Source: JAYFQE01 sp034927345 (GTDB lineage: Bacteria > Bacillota > Clostridia > Saccharofermentanales > UBA5734). From it: 64,000 nt of DNA. Where the stretch lies: assembly GCA_034927345.1 (NCBI GenBank), contig JAYFQE010000021.1:1-64000 (forward strand), read 5' to 3'. Shown in pieces: positions 45,494 to 54,482 of this stretch; positions within the stretch are counted from its first letter, which is position 1, and the number at the start of each line of letters is the position of its first letter. The notes under the pieces were generated by a model. The model worked only from the letters and a program-made list of their open reading frames with translations. It ran no database searches and was not told the origin of the DNA. The translations under genes and the position numbers were made by a program.

Positions 45494-46168
45494 ATGACAT
45501 TCAATGACATTTTCAAAACAAGTTTTCTGGAAAAGGTATCATCATTTTCAGCCTTGGACACGATCATTGCCCTGGCGCTCTCTTTTGCCCTTGGCTTGTT
45601 CATCTTCTTCGTTTATAAAAAGACCTACCGCGGCGTCATGTACTCAGCCAGTTTCGGCGTCAGCCTTATGGCTTTGACGATGATCACATCCCTGGTGATT
45701 CTGGCCGTAACATCCAATGTAATTCTCTCGCTGGGCATGGTCGGCGCTCTGTCGATTGTCCGTTTCCGGACGGCGATCAAAGAACCGCTGGATATTGCCT
45801 TCCTCTTTTGGTCGATCGCCGCCGGAATTGTCCTGGGAGCCGGCCTGATACCTCTGGCTGTTTTCGGATCTTTGTTTATTGGCTTGATTCTGGTACTTTT
45901 TGTCAATAAAAAGAGCCATGAATCGCCGTTTGTTCTGGTTTTATCCTGCGCTGATGACGACGCGGAAAAGCGGGCTCTTGATTTGGTTGAAAAGCGTGTT
46001 AAAAAAATGTCTGTCAAGTCAAAGACAGTAACGGCAGGAAGCGGCATTGAGCTGACGACAGAAGTCCGCCTCGGCGACGCCACCACCCAGTTTGTCAATG
46101 AAGTAGCCGCGCTGCCCGGAATCCGCAGCGCCGTTCTGGTCAGTTATAACGGGGAATATACAGCTTGA
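45494..46168 (+). CDS. DUF4956 membrane protein
   Basis: A 224-residue protein with three to four hydrophobic segments in its first 140 residues. The conserved DUF4956 signature SLGMVGALSIVRFRTAIKEP sits between them, followed by LDIAFLFWSIAAGI. The last 85 residues form a soluble alpha/beta domain (VLVLSCADDDAEKRALDLVE). The function is unknown. Family members are regularly encoded beside VTC-domain proteins and CotH, as here. The membrane part could be a partner or channel for the polymerase, which is inference only. CAGGAGG lies eight bases before the ATG. The CotH-like gene begins 19 bases after its stop. Confidence 0.9.
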   Translation: MTFNDIFKTSFLEKVSSFSALDTIIALALSFALGLFIFFVYKKTYRGVMYSASFGVSLMALTMITSLVILAVTSNVILSLGMVGALSIVRFRTAIKEPLDIAFLFWSIAAGIVLGAGLIPLAVFGSLFIGLILVLFVNKKSHESPFVLVLSCADDDAEKRALDLVEKRVKKMSVKSKTVTAGSGIELTTEVRLGDATTQFVNEVAALPGIRSAVLVSYNGEYTA

Positions 46169-46187
46169 GCGCAAGGAGGCGGCGGAC

Positions 46188-48266
46188 ATGATTGAAAGCA
46201 AGCGGTTCAATACCATTTTATCGGTGGTCATGGTCGTGGCGGTCCTGATAACCGGCATCTTGATGGCATTGCCCTCCGACTCGGTTCTGGCTGCCGATCA
46301 TTCCGGCGCTGCCGCCTATACGGCGGATCTGTTCGATCCGGATCAGATGATGACCGTCGAGCTCACTGTTGATGCGAATTCATGGCAATCCTTTCTGGAT
46401 CAGGCGGCACAAGAGCAGTATATCGCTGTCGATGTAACGGTTAACGGTAAGCAATACGCTTCGGTCGGCATCAGAGCCAAAGGAAATTCCAGCTTGACCA
46501 CCGTTGCCGATTCCAATTCGGACCGTTTTAGCTTCAAACTTGAATTTGACCACTATATCGATGGGCAGACCTGTGAAGGCCTGGATAAGTTTGTTCTGAA
46601 CAACATGCAGGGCGACGCGACTTATATGAAAGAATACATGGCTTATAAAATGATGGCCGATATGGATGTGCCGACGCCGTTGTTTGCCTTTGCCGAAATA
46701 ACCGTCAACGGCGAGCCGTGGGGTTGTTACCTGGCCGTCGAATCTCTGGAAGAAAGCTTTGCCGAACGGGTTTTCGGTTCGGATTACGGTCAGTTATATA
46801 ATGTGAAAAGTATGGATGGCGCCGGCGAACTGACAGCCGGCAGCCAGACCCAGAGCCAGACCGGCGTATCCGCCGCCGCGGCAAAAACCGGGACGGCTTC
46901 CGGCGGCAGCTTTACGGGCGGACCGCAAATGGACGGCAAATCGGCCATGGGCGGCCAGGCCGGCGGCGGCGACCTGGTTTATACCGATGATGACCCGGAA
47001 AGCTATACGGCCATTTTCGGCAATGCGGCCTTTGATCCGTCTGCCGAGGACTATCAGGCCGTGATAAAAGCGTTAAAAAACTTGGCGGCCGGCACGGATT
47101 TGGAAGCGTCCTTTGATGTGGACGAGATTCTCCGCTACCTGGCGGTTCATACGGTGGTCGTCAATCTGGACAGTTATGTTTCCAACATGCAGCAAAACTA
47201 CTATGTTTATGAACAGGACGGCCGGATCAGCATTTTACCGTGGGATTACAATCTGGCATTCGGCGGTTTCCAATCTTCGGACGCCTCCGCCGTCGTTAAT
47301 TTCCCGATTGATACGCCGGTTTCGGGCGTCGAATTATCAGCCCGGCCGCTCATTGCCCAGTTATTGGCCGTTGATGCGTATAAAGCCCGGTATCATGAAT
47401 ATTTGCAGCAGATCGTCACGGAATTTTTCGACAGCGGCAAGTTTTCGGCCACGATTGACCAAATGGACGCTTTGATCGGCAATGCTGTAAAGAATGACGC
47501 CACAGCCTTTTATACTTATGATGAATATCAAGCGGCGCTGACACAATTCAAGCTGCTCGGTTCCTTGCGGGCTGAGAGCATCCAGGGCCAGCTTGAAGGC
47601 GTTCTGCCCTCTACTACCGCAGGCCAGACGGCAGATTCATCGGCGCTTATTGATACGTCGGCGTTGAATCTGACGGCTCTGGGCACCCAAAACGGCGGTA
47701 ATTTCGGCGGCCAGGGCGGCGACCGGCAAGATAGCGCCGACCCTCAGAACCAGGACGGCCAAGGCATGACGCCGGATCAGAGCGGCCAAACCGGCGGCGC
47801 TTTCGGCAACGTCACTTTGCCGGATGGCGTTGATATGCGAACTGTTATGGAAATATTAAGCGCATCGGAAAACGGAACCCTGTCGGATGAGCAAAAGGAG
47901 CAATTAAAGGATCTGGGCCTGGACGAGGATGCGATAACGCAACTGGCGGAAATGGCCGCCGGCATGTCCGGCCTGGGGAAAGGCGCCGGCCGGCAGGATG
48001 GCCAGGCGGCCGCGCCCGGGGGCTTCCCCGGCGGCGGATACGGCTACGGCCAAATGGAACCCGGCCAGGCGGTTGCGCCCGGTCAGGCCGTCTCCGGGCA
48101 AGCCGTCCCCGGTCAGGCCGGCGCGGCTGACGCCGGTTCCGGCTGGCTGCAGAATACTTATGCCAATACGGCTCTGGAGTGGATTGTGTTGGGTACGGCC
48201 GTGCTGTTTCTTGCCGCCGGGATCATCTTCGCCGCCCGGCTGCGCCGGCGTAAATCTTATCGCTGA
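46188..48266 (+). CDS. CotH-family kinase-like protein, exported
   Basis: A 692-residue protein. A signal peptide or anchor lies at residues 10-35. The CotH domain (about 55-470) shows VGIRAKGNSSL, the long LDKFVLNNMQGDATYMKEY, and ILPWDYNLAFGG with D353, the metal-binding aspartate known from the CotH spore-coat kinase. Two low-complexity Gly/Gln/Ser-rich stretches interrupt it, one near 220-260 and one near 500-545, with a third of repeated P-G-Q-A-V units near 620-650. A transmembrane segment (about 660-682) and a basic tail (RLRRRKSYR) end the protein, so it is held in the membrane and faces outward. AAGGAGG precedes the ATG. It closes the VTC-DUF4956-CotH row. Confidence 0.88.
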   Translation: MIESKRFNTILSVVMVVAVLITGILMALPSDSVLAADHSGAAAYTADLFDPDQMMTVELTVDANSWQSFLDQAAQEQYIAVDVTVNGKQYASVGIRAKGNSSLTTVADSNSDRFSFKLEFDHYIDGQTCEGLDKFVLNNMQGDATYMKEYMAYKMMADMDVPTPLFAFAEITVNGEPWGCYLAVESLEESFAERVFGSDYGQLYNVKSMDGAGELTAGSQTQSQTGVSAAAAKTGTASGGSFTGGPQMDGKSAMGGQAGGGDLVYTDDDPESYTAIFGNAAFDPSAEDYQAVIKALKNLAAGTDLEASFDVDEILRYLAVHTVVVNLDSYVSNMQQNYYVYEQDGRISILPWDYNLAFGGFQSSDASAVVNFPIDTPVSGVELSARPLIAQLLAVDAYKARYHEYLQQIVTEFFDSGKFSATIDQMDALIGNAVKNDATAFYTYDEYQAALTQFKLLGSLRAESIQGQLEGVLPSTTAGQTADSSALIDTSALNLTALGTQNGGNFGGQGGDRQDSADPQNQDGQGMTPDQSGQTGGAFGNVTLPDGVDMRTVMEILSASENGTLSDEQKEQLKDLGLDEDAITQLAEMAAGMSGLGKGAGRQDGQAAAPGGFPGGGYGYGQMEPGQAVAPGQAVSGQAVPGQAGAADAGSGWLQNTYANTALEWIVLGTAVLFLAAGIIFAARLRRRKSYR

Positions 48267-48290
48267 AAAGCGGAAGATGAGATAAAAAGA

Positions 48291-48365
48291 GCCGCCCCGA
48301 AAAGAGCATTCGTCAAAGGGATTACTCAAAACAAGTAATTTTTGACCGACACTCTTCAAGCGGAG
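48291..48365. terminator. Long imperfect hairpin after the CotH-like gene
   Basis: Nested complementary segments (GCCGC/GCGG, AAAGAG/CTCTT, GTCAAA/TTTGAC, ATTACT/AGTAAT) form a hairpin of about 75 bases, 25 bases past the stop codon. It could be a terminator or the remnant of a small inverted-repeat element. Confidence 0.5.
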
Positions 48366-48375
48366 CCACAACAGT

Positions 48376-48415
48376 AAAGACCACACCGAAGGATAAAACC
48401 TTTAATGTGGTCTTT
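48376..48415. terminator. Rho-independent-type terminator, possibly bidirectional
   Basis: AAAGACCACA pairs perfectly with TGTGGTCTTT around a 20-base loop. It lies between the CotH-like gene and the convergent dinD remnant, and on the minus strand is followed by TACTGTTG rather than a T-run. Confidence 0.5.
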
Positions 48416-48417
48416 GC

Positions 48418-48987
48418 TTATATTTTTGTATCGCAACGATAAGCGCCGCTATGGATATCAACGTGAGAATCAGCCACTTGATGACCTAGAATGTTGGGAT
48501 GACAGATCATTTTTCCTCTAAATAATGCTTGGTCACCTTTTGAACGTATGCGACCAAATCCGGCATCATCGACGCCACGTTGATATATGTTTTGCGATAA
48601 ACGTTTCTCTGACTCTTTGAGTCTCCCACGTGCCGCTGTCCTTTCGATATAGGAAATGCGCTCCTCAATGAGTTCTTGCTTGCGGGTCTGAAAAGCAAAG
48701 TAGCTTTGGGCAAAGGCAATTTCTTCTTTTTTGGGGTCACCATTCTGCGCTATCAGATAGCAGGCATACCGAGTTAACAGGTAATCTTTTACGGGGCGCT
48801 GTGCACCTTTGCCAGTGACGATCATTTTCGTGATCTCACGAAAATGATCGGAAATCTCAATTCCGCTTGTTTCACAGGAATCTATAGCACGAGAAATCGC
48901 GTTATCAAAATTCTCCCATCGTTCGTAGCCAAGTAAGAGCATCAACTCTCTCGCATACCAAAATTCTATATTTGCATCATCATTCAA
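48418..48987 (-). pseudogene. dinD: Truncated DNA-damage-inducible protein D gene (dinD-like)
   Basis: The open frame encodes a 189-residue fragment closely resembling DinD/Bro-N-type proteins: IEFWYARELMLLLGYERWENF, RYACYLIAQNGDPKKEEIAFAQSYFA and RGVDDAGFGRIRSKGDQALF, each a recognisable segment. Both ends are broken. The frame opens only at a TTG with no ribosome site, directly after a stop codon, so the usual N-terminal residues are missing. After QALFRGK the sequence no longer follows the family and ends in unrelated residues. In a different frame the last 70 bases could encode a short hydrophobic peptide (WLILTLISIAALIVAIQKY) without a start codon, so two decayed genes may be fused here. 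DinD itself is an SOS-regulated protein; this copy is probably not functional. Confidence 0.75.
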
Positions 48988-49046
48988 CTAGAGTAGTGAA
49001 GGACGAAAAAACCAGCCCTAAGAAAGAAGGTGAAACACAATGCATG

Positions 49047-49257
49047 ACAAGCTGCCAAGCGAGCTCAGCACGGCTGGCATTGGTGCGCATATGTTCTCTC
49101 GGCAGGAGTATCGGCGGCATACGATAAACTTCAAGACCTGCCGCAAGTCCTGCAAGAACAAGAAGCAGCTAAAGAACGACCCGTCCGAACGGTAGTTTTC
49201 GAGAACACCCACGAGGAGATCATCAACTCTGACCCGCAGTATATCTTTGATCAGTGA
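49047..49257 (+). pseudogene. Decayed coding remnant between dinD and the GH95 gene
   Basis: One plus-strand frame reads without stop for about 70 codons and ends FENTHEEIINSDPQYIFDQ, but it lacks a start codon. A second frame from an ATG at 49040, preceded by AAGAAGG, gives a 51-residue basic peptide ending in TCRKSCKNKK. Neither is recognised. The region lies beside the broken dinD and overlaps the last bases of the GH95 gene, so remains of a former insertion are the simplest explanation. Confidence 0.35.
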
Positions 49258-51614
49258 ACGGCAGATCCGGCCGGCTCGTAATGGATCTGTTTCAGATCTG
49301 AATCAAATTCAACGACTGAATCTGCCGGCATATTCACCGGAACAGCGGCACTCCCGCAGCGCAAGACAACGGATACCGGCTGCGACGCATAAAGCGTTGC
49401 CTGCCGGAGCTTGCCGTTTTGCCAGGAAGCATCCGCGCGCAGGCCGTTGCGGGCGCACAATCCCTGGAAGGATCCGTCCGGCCATTGCCGGGGCAGAGCC
49501 GGCAGAATATGAACATGGCCCGGTCGGCTTTGGATCAGCATTTCGGCTATGCCGGCCGAAACGCCGAAATTGCCGTCAATCTGAAACGGCGGATGCGCGT
49601 CCAGCAGATTGGGATAAGTCCCGCCGCTTTGATAATTGACGCTTGCGGAATCAACCAGACGCAGTTGACGGTTGATCAATTTCAAGGCATGATCGCCGTC
49701 CAGCAGCCGCGCCTGGAAATTCACCTTCCAGGCCAGACTCCAGCCTGTGCCGTCATCGCCGCGCAGTTCCAGGGTCTTGCGGCAGGCCGCCGCCAATTCG
49801 GGCGTTTCTTCCGGATTAATGATGTCGGCTGGATGCAGCGCGTATAAATGCGAGACATGACGGTGATGCGGCTCGACTTCGGCAAATTCTTCATGCCATT
49901 CAAGCAGCTGGCCTTGCGAACCGATCTTGAATCCGCCCAGCCGGGCAAGCCGCTCACGAATAAAATCCGCGTAAACTAAATCCTGCTTGAGCGCTTGCGA
50001 AGCCTGAATAAAGATCCTGAAGATGTCGCAAACGATTGACTGGGCCATCGTCGTAGCTGCAGTGACATGGCATTTCTGGCCGTCCGTATAAAAGGTGTTT
50101 TCCGGAGATGTTGCCGGACAAAACAGAAGCGTGCCGTCTTCGGCTTCTGAAAGCATGCTGTCACAAAACTCAACGGCATCCTTGATAATACCGTAAGCAT
50201 TGTTTTTCAAAAACCCTATATCCAGCGTATAAGCATAATATTCCCATAAATGGCGGGTCAGCCAAACGCCGGCCAGCGGGAAATACGCGAACCCGGAAGC
50301 GCCTTTGCCCCAATTCCCGACAGGAGCGGCGAGACGCCAAAGATCAACGTTATGATGGACGCAAAATCCTTTGGCATCATAGTGGGCGCGGGCGGTTGTC
50401 CGGCCGGTTATCTGCAGTTCCCGCATCATGCGATGCAGCGGTTCGCAGCATTCGGCGAGATTGCAGGGCAAAGCCGGCCAATAATTCATCTCGGTGTTGA
50501 TATTGGTCGTATAATTGCTGCTCCAGGGCGCGCAGAGCTCGCCGTTCCAAATTCCTTGCAGGTTGGCAGGCTGCGAACCGGGGCGCGAGGAGGAGATTAA
50601 CAGATAACGGCCATATTGGAAGAGCAGCGCCGCCAGACCCTTATCGGCGTGGTCATCAGCAAATGACTGCAAGCGTTCGTCGGTCGGCAGATCATCCCGG
50701 CCGGCGCCGAGATCAAGCGTTACGCGCTTGAAAAAATGTTGATAATCCGCAATATGACGGGCTTTCAGTGTCTCGTGACTGAACTTGGCCGCGTCGGCCA
50801 GCTGCTTCCGGCAAAGGTCGACAGGATTCTTGCCCTGCAGGTACGGATGCTTGTCGAACCCGTTGAAACTGGTATTGATCGCCAACCGGATCTCCGCTTC
50901 ATCCGCGCCGCTGACCGATAGCTCTTCATGACCGGTACGCAGACACCCCCCATTCTGCCTGACATCAGCCATCATGCAGTAGGTCATGCCCTTTTCACAG
51001 TCGATATCGCTATACCACAGATGCTCTTTGACCTTGATATAGGAGGGCACGCAATCGCCGGGCGCCTGGCCGCAAAGCTGAATCAGCTGCCCGGCCGCGG
51101 CGGCCTGTGCCTTCAGCTGCCCCTGCAGCGAAACCGAAAAGTTCAGGCTGCCGGCGCTGTTCGCTTTCAAGCGGATGCACAGAACCTGGTCAACAGCCGT
51201 GACGAAGGTTTCTCGTTCGAAGGTTACGTCGCCGGAAGTGAAGCGAACCGTATGGACGGCGGTATCCAGGTCCAGTGACCGGTTATAGGATTCACATTCA
51301 TGAACATCGGACCTGATCACCAGATTGCCGGCAGGCAGATAGCTTTGTCCCCACTTGCCCAGCATATGTTCTTCGATCATGTCCTCGGCTTCACGATACT
51401 GACGCTTCAGGGCCAGAGCCGCCGCCGGCCGGAAATAAGCTGAAGCGCTATAATTATTTGTGTCGGCCGGATAGCCGGACCAAAGGGTGTCTTCATTCAA
51501 TTGATAGACATCCTCGTCCACCTGGCCGAAGACCATGGCGCCAAGGCGGCCGTTACCGATCGGCAAGGCTTGGTTCCAGTTTTCCGCCGGTTTTTTATAC
51601 CATAATTTATCCAT
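49251..51614 (-). CDS. GH95 alpha-L-fucosidase family protein
   Basis: A 787-residue enzyme of family GH95, which cleaves alpha-1,2-linked L-fucose (some members act on L-galactose) by inversion. The N-terminal beta domain opens with the family motif ALPIGNGRLGAMVFG and LNEDTLWSGYP. The alpha/alpha barrel contains NLQGIWN, NINTEMNYWPALPCNL and SPENTFYTDG. The C-terminal part has FQIDGNFGVSAGIAEML and ALPRQWPDGSFQGL. Length is normal for the family. No signal peptide is present, so it works inside the cell. GGGGGCGGG precedes the ATG. It follows the importer genes on the same strand, but a terminator at 51660-51693 lies between them, so it may have its own promoter or be read through. Confidence 0.93.
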   Translation of the reverse strand: MDKLWYKKPAENWNQALPIGNGRLGAMVFGQVDEDVYQLNEDTLWSGYPADTNNYSASAYFRPAAALALKRQYREAEDMIEEHMLGKWGQSYLPAGNLVIRSDVHECESYNRSLDLDTAVHTVRFTSGDVTFERETFVTAVDQVLCIRLKANSAGSLNFSVSLQGQLKAQAAAAGQLIQLCGQAPGDCVPSYIKVKEHLWYSDIDCEKGMTYCMMADVRQNGGCLRTGHEELSVSGADEAEIRLAINTSFNGFDKHPYLQGKNPVDLCRKQLADAAKFSHETLKARHIADYQHFFKRVTLDLGAGRDDLPTDERLQSFADDHADKGLAALLFQYGRYLLISSSRPGSQPANLQGIWNGELCAPWSSNYTTNINTEMNYWPALPCNLAECCEPLHRMMRELQITGRTTARAHYDAKGFCVHHNVDLWRLAAPVGNWGKGASGFAYFPLAGVWLTRHLWEYYAYTLDIGFLKNNAYGIIKDAVEFCDSMLSEAEDGTLLFCPATSPENTFYTDGQKCHVTAATTMAQSIVCDIFRIFIQASQALKQDLVYADFIRERLARLGGFKIGSQGQLLEWHEEFAEVEPHHRHVSHLYALHPADIINPEETPELAAACRKTLELRGDDGTGWSLAWKVNFQARLLDGDHALKLINRQLRLVDSASVNYQSGGTYPNLLDAHPPFQIDGNFGVSAGIAEMLIQSRPGHVHILPALPRQWPDGSFQGLCARNGLRADASWQNGKLRQATLYASQPVSVVLRCGSAAVPVNMPADSVVEFDSDLKQIHYEPAGSAVH

Positions 51615-51659
51615 GCTTCCCGCCCCCGTTATCGCTTGATTTCATCATAACATAGAAAA

Positions 51660-51693
51660 GGGATTGCCATATCCTGGTTGATATGACAATCCC
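51660..51693 (-). terminator. Rho-independent terminator of the importer operon
   Basis: GGGATTGCCATATC pairs with GATATGACAATCCC with one mismatch. On the minus strand the hairpin is followed by TTTTC. It lies 45 bases after the stop of the binding-protein gene that ends at 51739. Confidence 0.7.
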
Positions 51694-51738
51694 CATTCAG
51701 GCTGTCTCAGTTTCCGGATTTCTGTCAATAGACTCGGT

Positions 51739-53469
51739 TTACTGATTCATGGTATTGTAAGCTTCGGTATAGATGGAGACATATTTATCAACACCATAAT
51801 TCTGTAATTCTTTCAGATAAGCTTCCCAATCAGTATCGAGATTACGCTCGCCCAGAATGAATTGCACAGCTGTTTTCTCGATAAAATCATTCAGGTTGGT
51901 TTGGATGGTGCTGAATGACGAATTGTCCTTGGTCGGGATGAAGATGTTCTTGGGCAGGTAGGTGTCGCGACGGTAGTCTTTCAGCGAAACCGTGTCAAGC
52001 ATGATGCGTTGTTCATAGTATTGAGGCTGATAAACATCATCTACGGCAGCCATCGCTGAATTATTAATTTCCAATGACTTGAAATAGCATACGCTGAGGG
52101 TGTGATAAGGCGCGGGTTTATCGGTGCCGCTTGATTCATAGCCGGTAAGTTTCTGATATTTGACCGAGCCGCCTAAAATATTCTTCAAATTGCTGCTCGC
52201 GTCGACTTCCTCCCAGTTGCGGCCTTTTTTACCCAGCCAGTTCAACATGGTTTGCTCTTCGCTCATAAAATAATCGAACAGACGAACCGCGGCTTCCACA
52301 TTCTCGCATTTATCCGTTACAGCGATATTAAAGGACCCGACTTCGCCAAAGCCATTGTTACTGGGCTGTTCCTGGAATCCGTCCGGTCCTTTAAGCGGAA
52401 CAGACAAGACCTGATAATTTTTATATTCATTGTAATTGTTGGAATCAACGCCCATAGCCGGATGGTCGCAGATAAAGGCGCCTACAGAATAAGGCTCGGT
52501 ACGGATTGTTACTTGCATCTGCGAGTTCTTGTTGGTGAACGCCGCCGGATCGAGAAGACCTTCATCATACAGGCTCTTGACGTATTTTAAACCGTTACGA
52601 TAGGATTCCTGCGCCGGAGCGAAAGTGATGGCTTTGCTCGTTTTGTCCTGATAGAGCCAGAGGCCTGGCCGGCAGGTGGTGAAGGCCTGTCCGATGAGGC
52701 ACCATTGAATCGGCGTGCAGCTCTCCGTATTGCCGGTAAGGCCGATTTCGTCTTTCTTGCCATCGCCGTTCAAGTCGTTGCTGACAAAGGCTTGGAGCAT
52801 GGCGCGGAAGCTCTCGGTATCTGTCGGCATGCTCAGGTTGAGCTTATCGAGCCAATCCTGACGGATGTACATCTTCGGGTAGGCTTGCGTGTGATAACCT
52901 TCATCGATGGATGGCAGGCCATAAATAGCGCCGTCCGGAGAGATCAATCCTTTGTAGTATACATCGTTGTAGTCAAAAACTTTCTTGAGTTCATCGCCAT
53001 AAGTATCGATAGCCGATTTCAGGTCTACCAGGATATGGTCCTGAACACCAAACTGGATGATCTCCGCGCGAGAGAATGATGCGGCGATGATCTCGGGATA
53101 ATTACCGCTGGCCAGCATGACGTTCCGCTTGCTGCTGGCGTCGGTCGACGGAATAGCGGTCGGTTCCAGAAGAATGCCGGTTTTGGCTTCAATTTCTTTG
53201 ATCCATTCGTCATTGGCATAGTCATCAGCCGTATAATTCGACCAGTTAACTGTTAAATAACTGAGCTTGATCGGGGTGTTGACAATCGGAAACCCGGTCG
53301 GATTGAAATTTTCAACAGTTTTTTCCGTCGTCGTCGGCGTAGTGGTTGCCGCCGACGCGGCGGTTGTCGCTGCCGATGTTGGCGCGGCTGTCGTGGCCGA
53401 CGTTTGGCAGCCGGCAAACACAGCTGCCAGCATGCAGATGCATAGGAACAAGGCTATGGTCTTTTTCAT
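51739..53469 (-). CDS. Extracellular sugar-binding lipoprotein, LplA type
   Basis: A 576-residue solute-binding lipoprotein. The signal peptide KKTIALFLCICMLAAVF ends in the lipobox FAGC, giving a lipidated cysteine near residue 20. A Thr/Ala/Ser-rich linker of about 25 residues follows, then a two-lobed binding fold of the large LplA/YtcQ type (PIKLSYLTVNW, YPKMYIRQDWLDKLNL, LPKNIFIP). It would deliver an oligosaccharide to the permeases encoded immediately upstream at 53559 and 54483. Its position between GH29 and GH95 genes suggests a fucose-containing ligand, which is inference. GAGGAGG precedes the ATG at 53469. The 89-base gap to the upstream permease suits an operon. Confidence 0.93.
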   Translation of the reverse strand: MKKTIALFLCICMLAAVFAGCQTSATTAAPTSAATTAASAATTTPTTTEKTVENFNPTGFPIVNTPIKLSYLTVNWSNYTADDYANDEWIKEIEAKTGILLEPTAIPSTDASSKRNVMLASGNYPEIIAASFSRAEIIQFGVQDHILVDLKSAIDTYGDELKKVFDYNDVYYKGLISPDGAIYGLPSIDEGYHTQAYPKMYIRQDWLDKLNLSMPTDTESFRAMLQAFVSNDLNGDGKKDEIGLTGNTESCTPIQWCLIGQAFTTCRPGLWLYQDKTSKAITFAPAQESYRNGLKYVKSLYDEGLLDPAAFTNKNSQMQVTIRTEPYSVGAFICDHPAMGVDSNNYNEYKNYQVLSVPLKGPDGFQEQPSNNGFGEVGSFNIAVTDKCENVEAAVRLFDYFMSEEQTMLNWLGKKGRNWEEVDASSNLKNILGGSVKYQKLTGYESSGTDKPAPYHTLSVCYFKSLEINNSAMAAVDDVYQPQYYEQRIMLDTVSLKDYRRDTYLPKNIFIPTKDNSSFSTIQTNLNDFIEKTAVQFILGERNLDTDWEAYLKELQNYGVDKYVSIYTEAYNTMNQ

Positions 53470-53558
53470 GGACTTTCCTCCTCAGAAATATTTGATCAAA
53501 CAGTCCGCGTGAGCAGCTGTCATGATCTTCGCACTAAATAACAAGAGCGGCTGATGGG

Positions 53559-54461
53559 CTATCCCTTAATAGCGCCAATCATGACTCCCTTGACAAAGTA
53601 TTTTTGAACCAGCGGGTAGAGCAGCATAACGGGCACCGAAGCGACAACGATCGTTGAATACTGCAGCAGCGCTTTGAGTTTTTCCCTTTCCAAAAGGGTG
53701 CCAATATCCAAATCAACACCCGTAATATTACTGGTTATCAGGATGTCCCGCAAGACAAGCTGCAAGGGATACAATTTGCTGTTCGTTAAATAGAGAAATC
53801 CGCCCATATAGGAATTCCAATGCCCGACGGCATAGAGCAGAATATTGACGGCGATAATCGGCACAGAAAGGGGCAACGCGATTTTCAACAGGAAGCGAAA
53901 ATCATCGCAGCCGTCAAGAGCAGAGCTTTCCAGTAATTCCTGTGGAATACTGATCTGGAAGTATGTCCGCATGACGATAACATTCCAGATTGACATGGCG
54001 CTGGGAATCACCATCGCCCAAATCGTGTCCAGCAGTCCCAGATTGCGGACTAAAAGGTAAACCGGGATCATGCCGCCGCTGAACAGCATGGTGAACGAGA
54101 ACATGAACATAATGGGATTGCGTAGTTTAAGATCTTTTCGTGAAAGCGGATAAGCAGCCAGAATCGTCATGATGATATTGATTGTTGTACCCAAGACAAC
54201 ATATAGAATGGAATTCCTGATACCGGTCAAAAGCATCTCATGGCTCAGAATCATCGCATAGCCCTTTAATGTAAAACCTACCGGCCATAAATAAACTTTA
54301 CCGGCCATGACAGCATCAGCCGACGAGAAAGAAGAGGCAACCACGAAGATCAACGGGATGAGAACGACGCCGATAATCAGCAGTGTTATGATATAGACAA
54401 AAACCATATAAATCTTATCGCTTGTCGATGAATAAAGACGGATTTTACTTCTGTTATGCAT
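53559..54461 (-). CDS. Sugar ABC transporter permease, YtcP/LplC type
   Basis: A 300-residue CUT1 permease with six membrane segments. The EAA loop reads LLESSALDGCDDFRFLLKIA, and the C-terminus QKYFVKGVMIGAIKG is the subfamily hallmark. It pairs with the permease encoded 21 bases upstream on the same strand and receives substrate from the binding protein at 51739. AGGAGAT lies upstream of the ATG at 54461. No ATPase is encoded here. Confidence 0.93.
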   Translation of the reverse strand: MHNRSKIRLYSSTSDKIYMVFVYIITLLIIGVVLIPLIFVVASSFSSADAVMAGKVYLWPVGFTLKGYAMILSHEMLLTGIRNSILYVVLGTTINIIMTILAAYPLSRKDLKLRNPIMFMFSFTMLFSGGMIPVYLLVRNLGLLDTIWAMVIPSAMSIWNVIVMRTYFQISIPQELLESSALDGCDDFRFLLKIALPLSVPIIAVNILLYAVGHWNSYMGGFLYLTNSKLYPLQLVLRDILITSNITGVDLDIGTLLEREKLKALLQYSTIVVASVPVMLLYPLVQKYFVKGVMIGAIKG

Positions 54462-54482
54462 GTTGAATAACTATCTCCTTAC

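Noticed and set aside
48418..48987. Functional dinD gene
   Set aside because: The frame lacks a credible start and ribosome site, its N-terminus is cut by a stop codon, and the C-terminus departs from the family.
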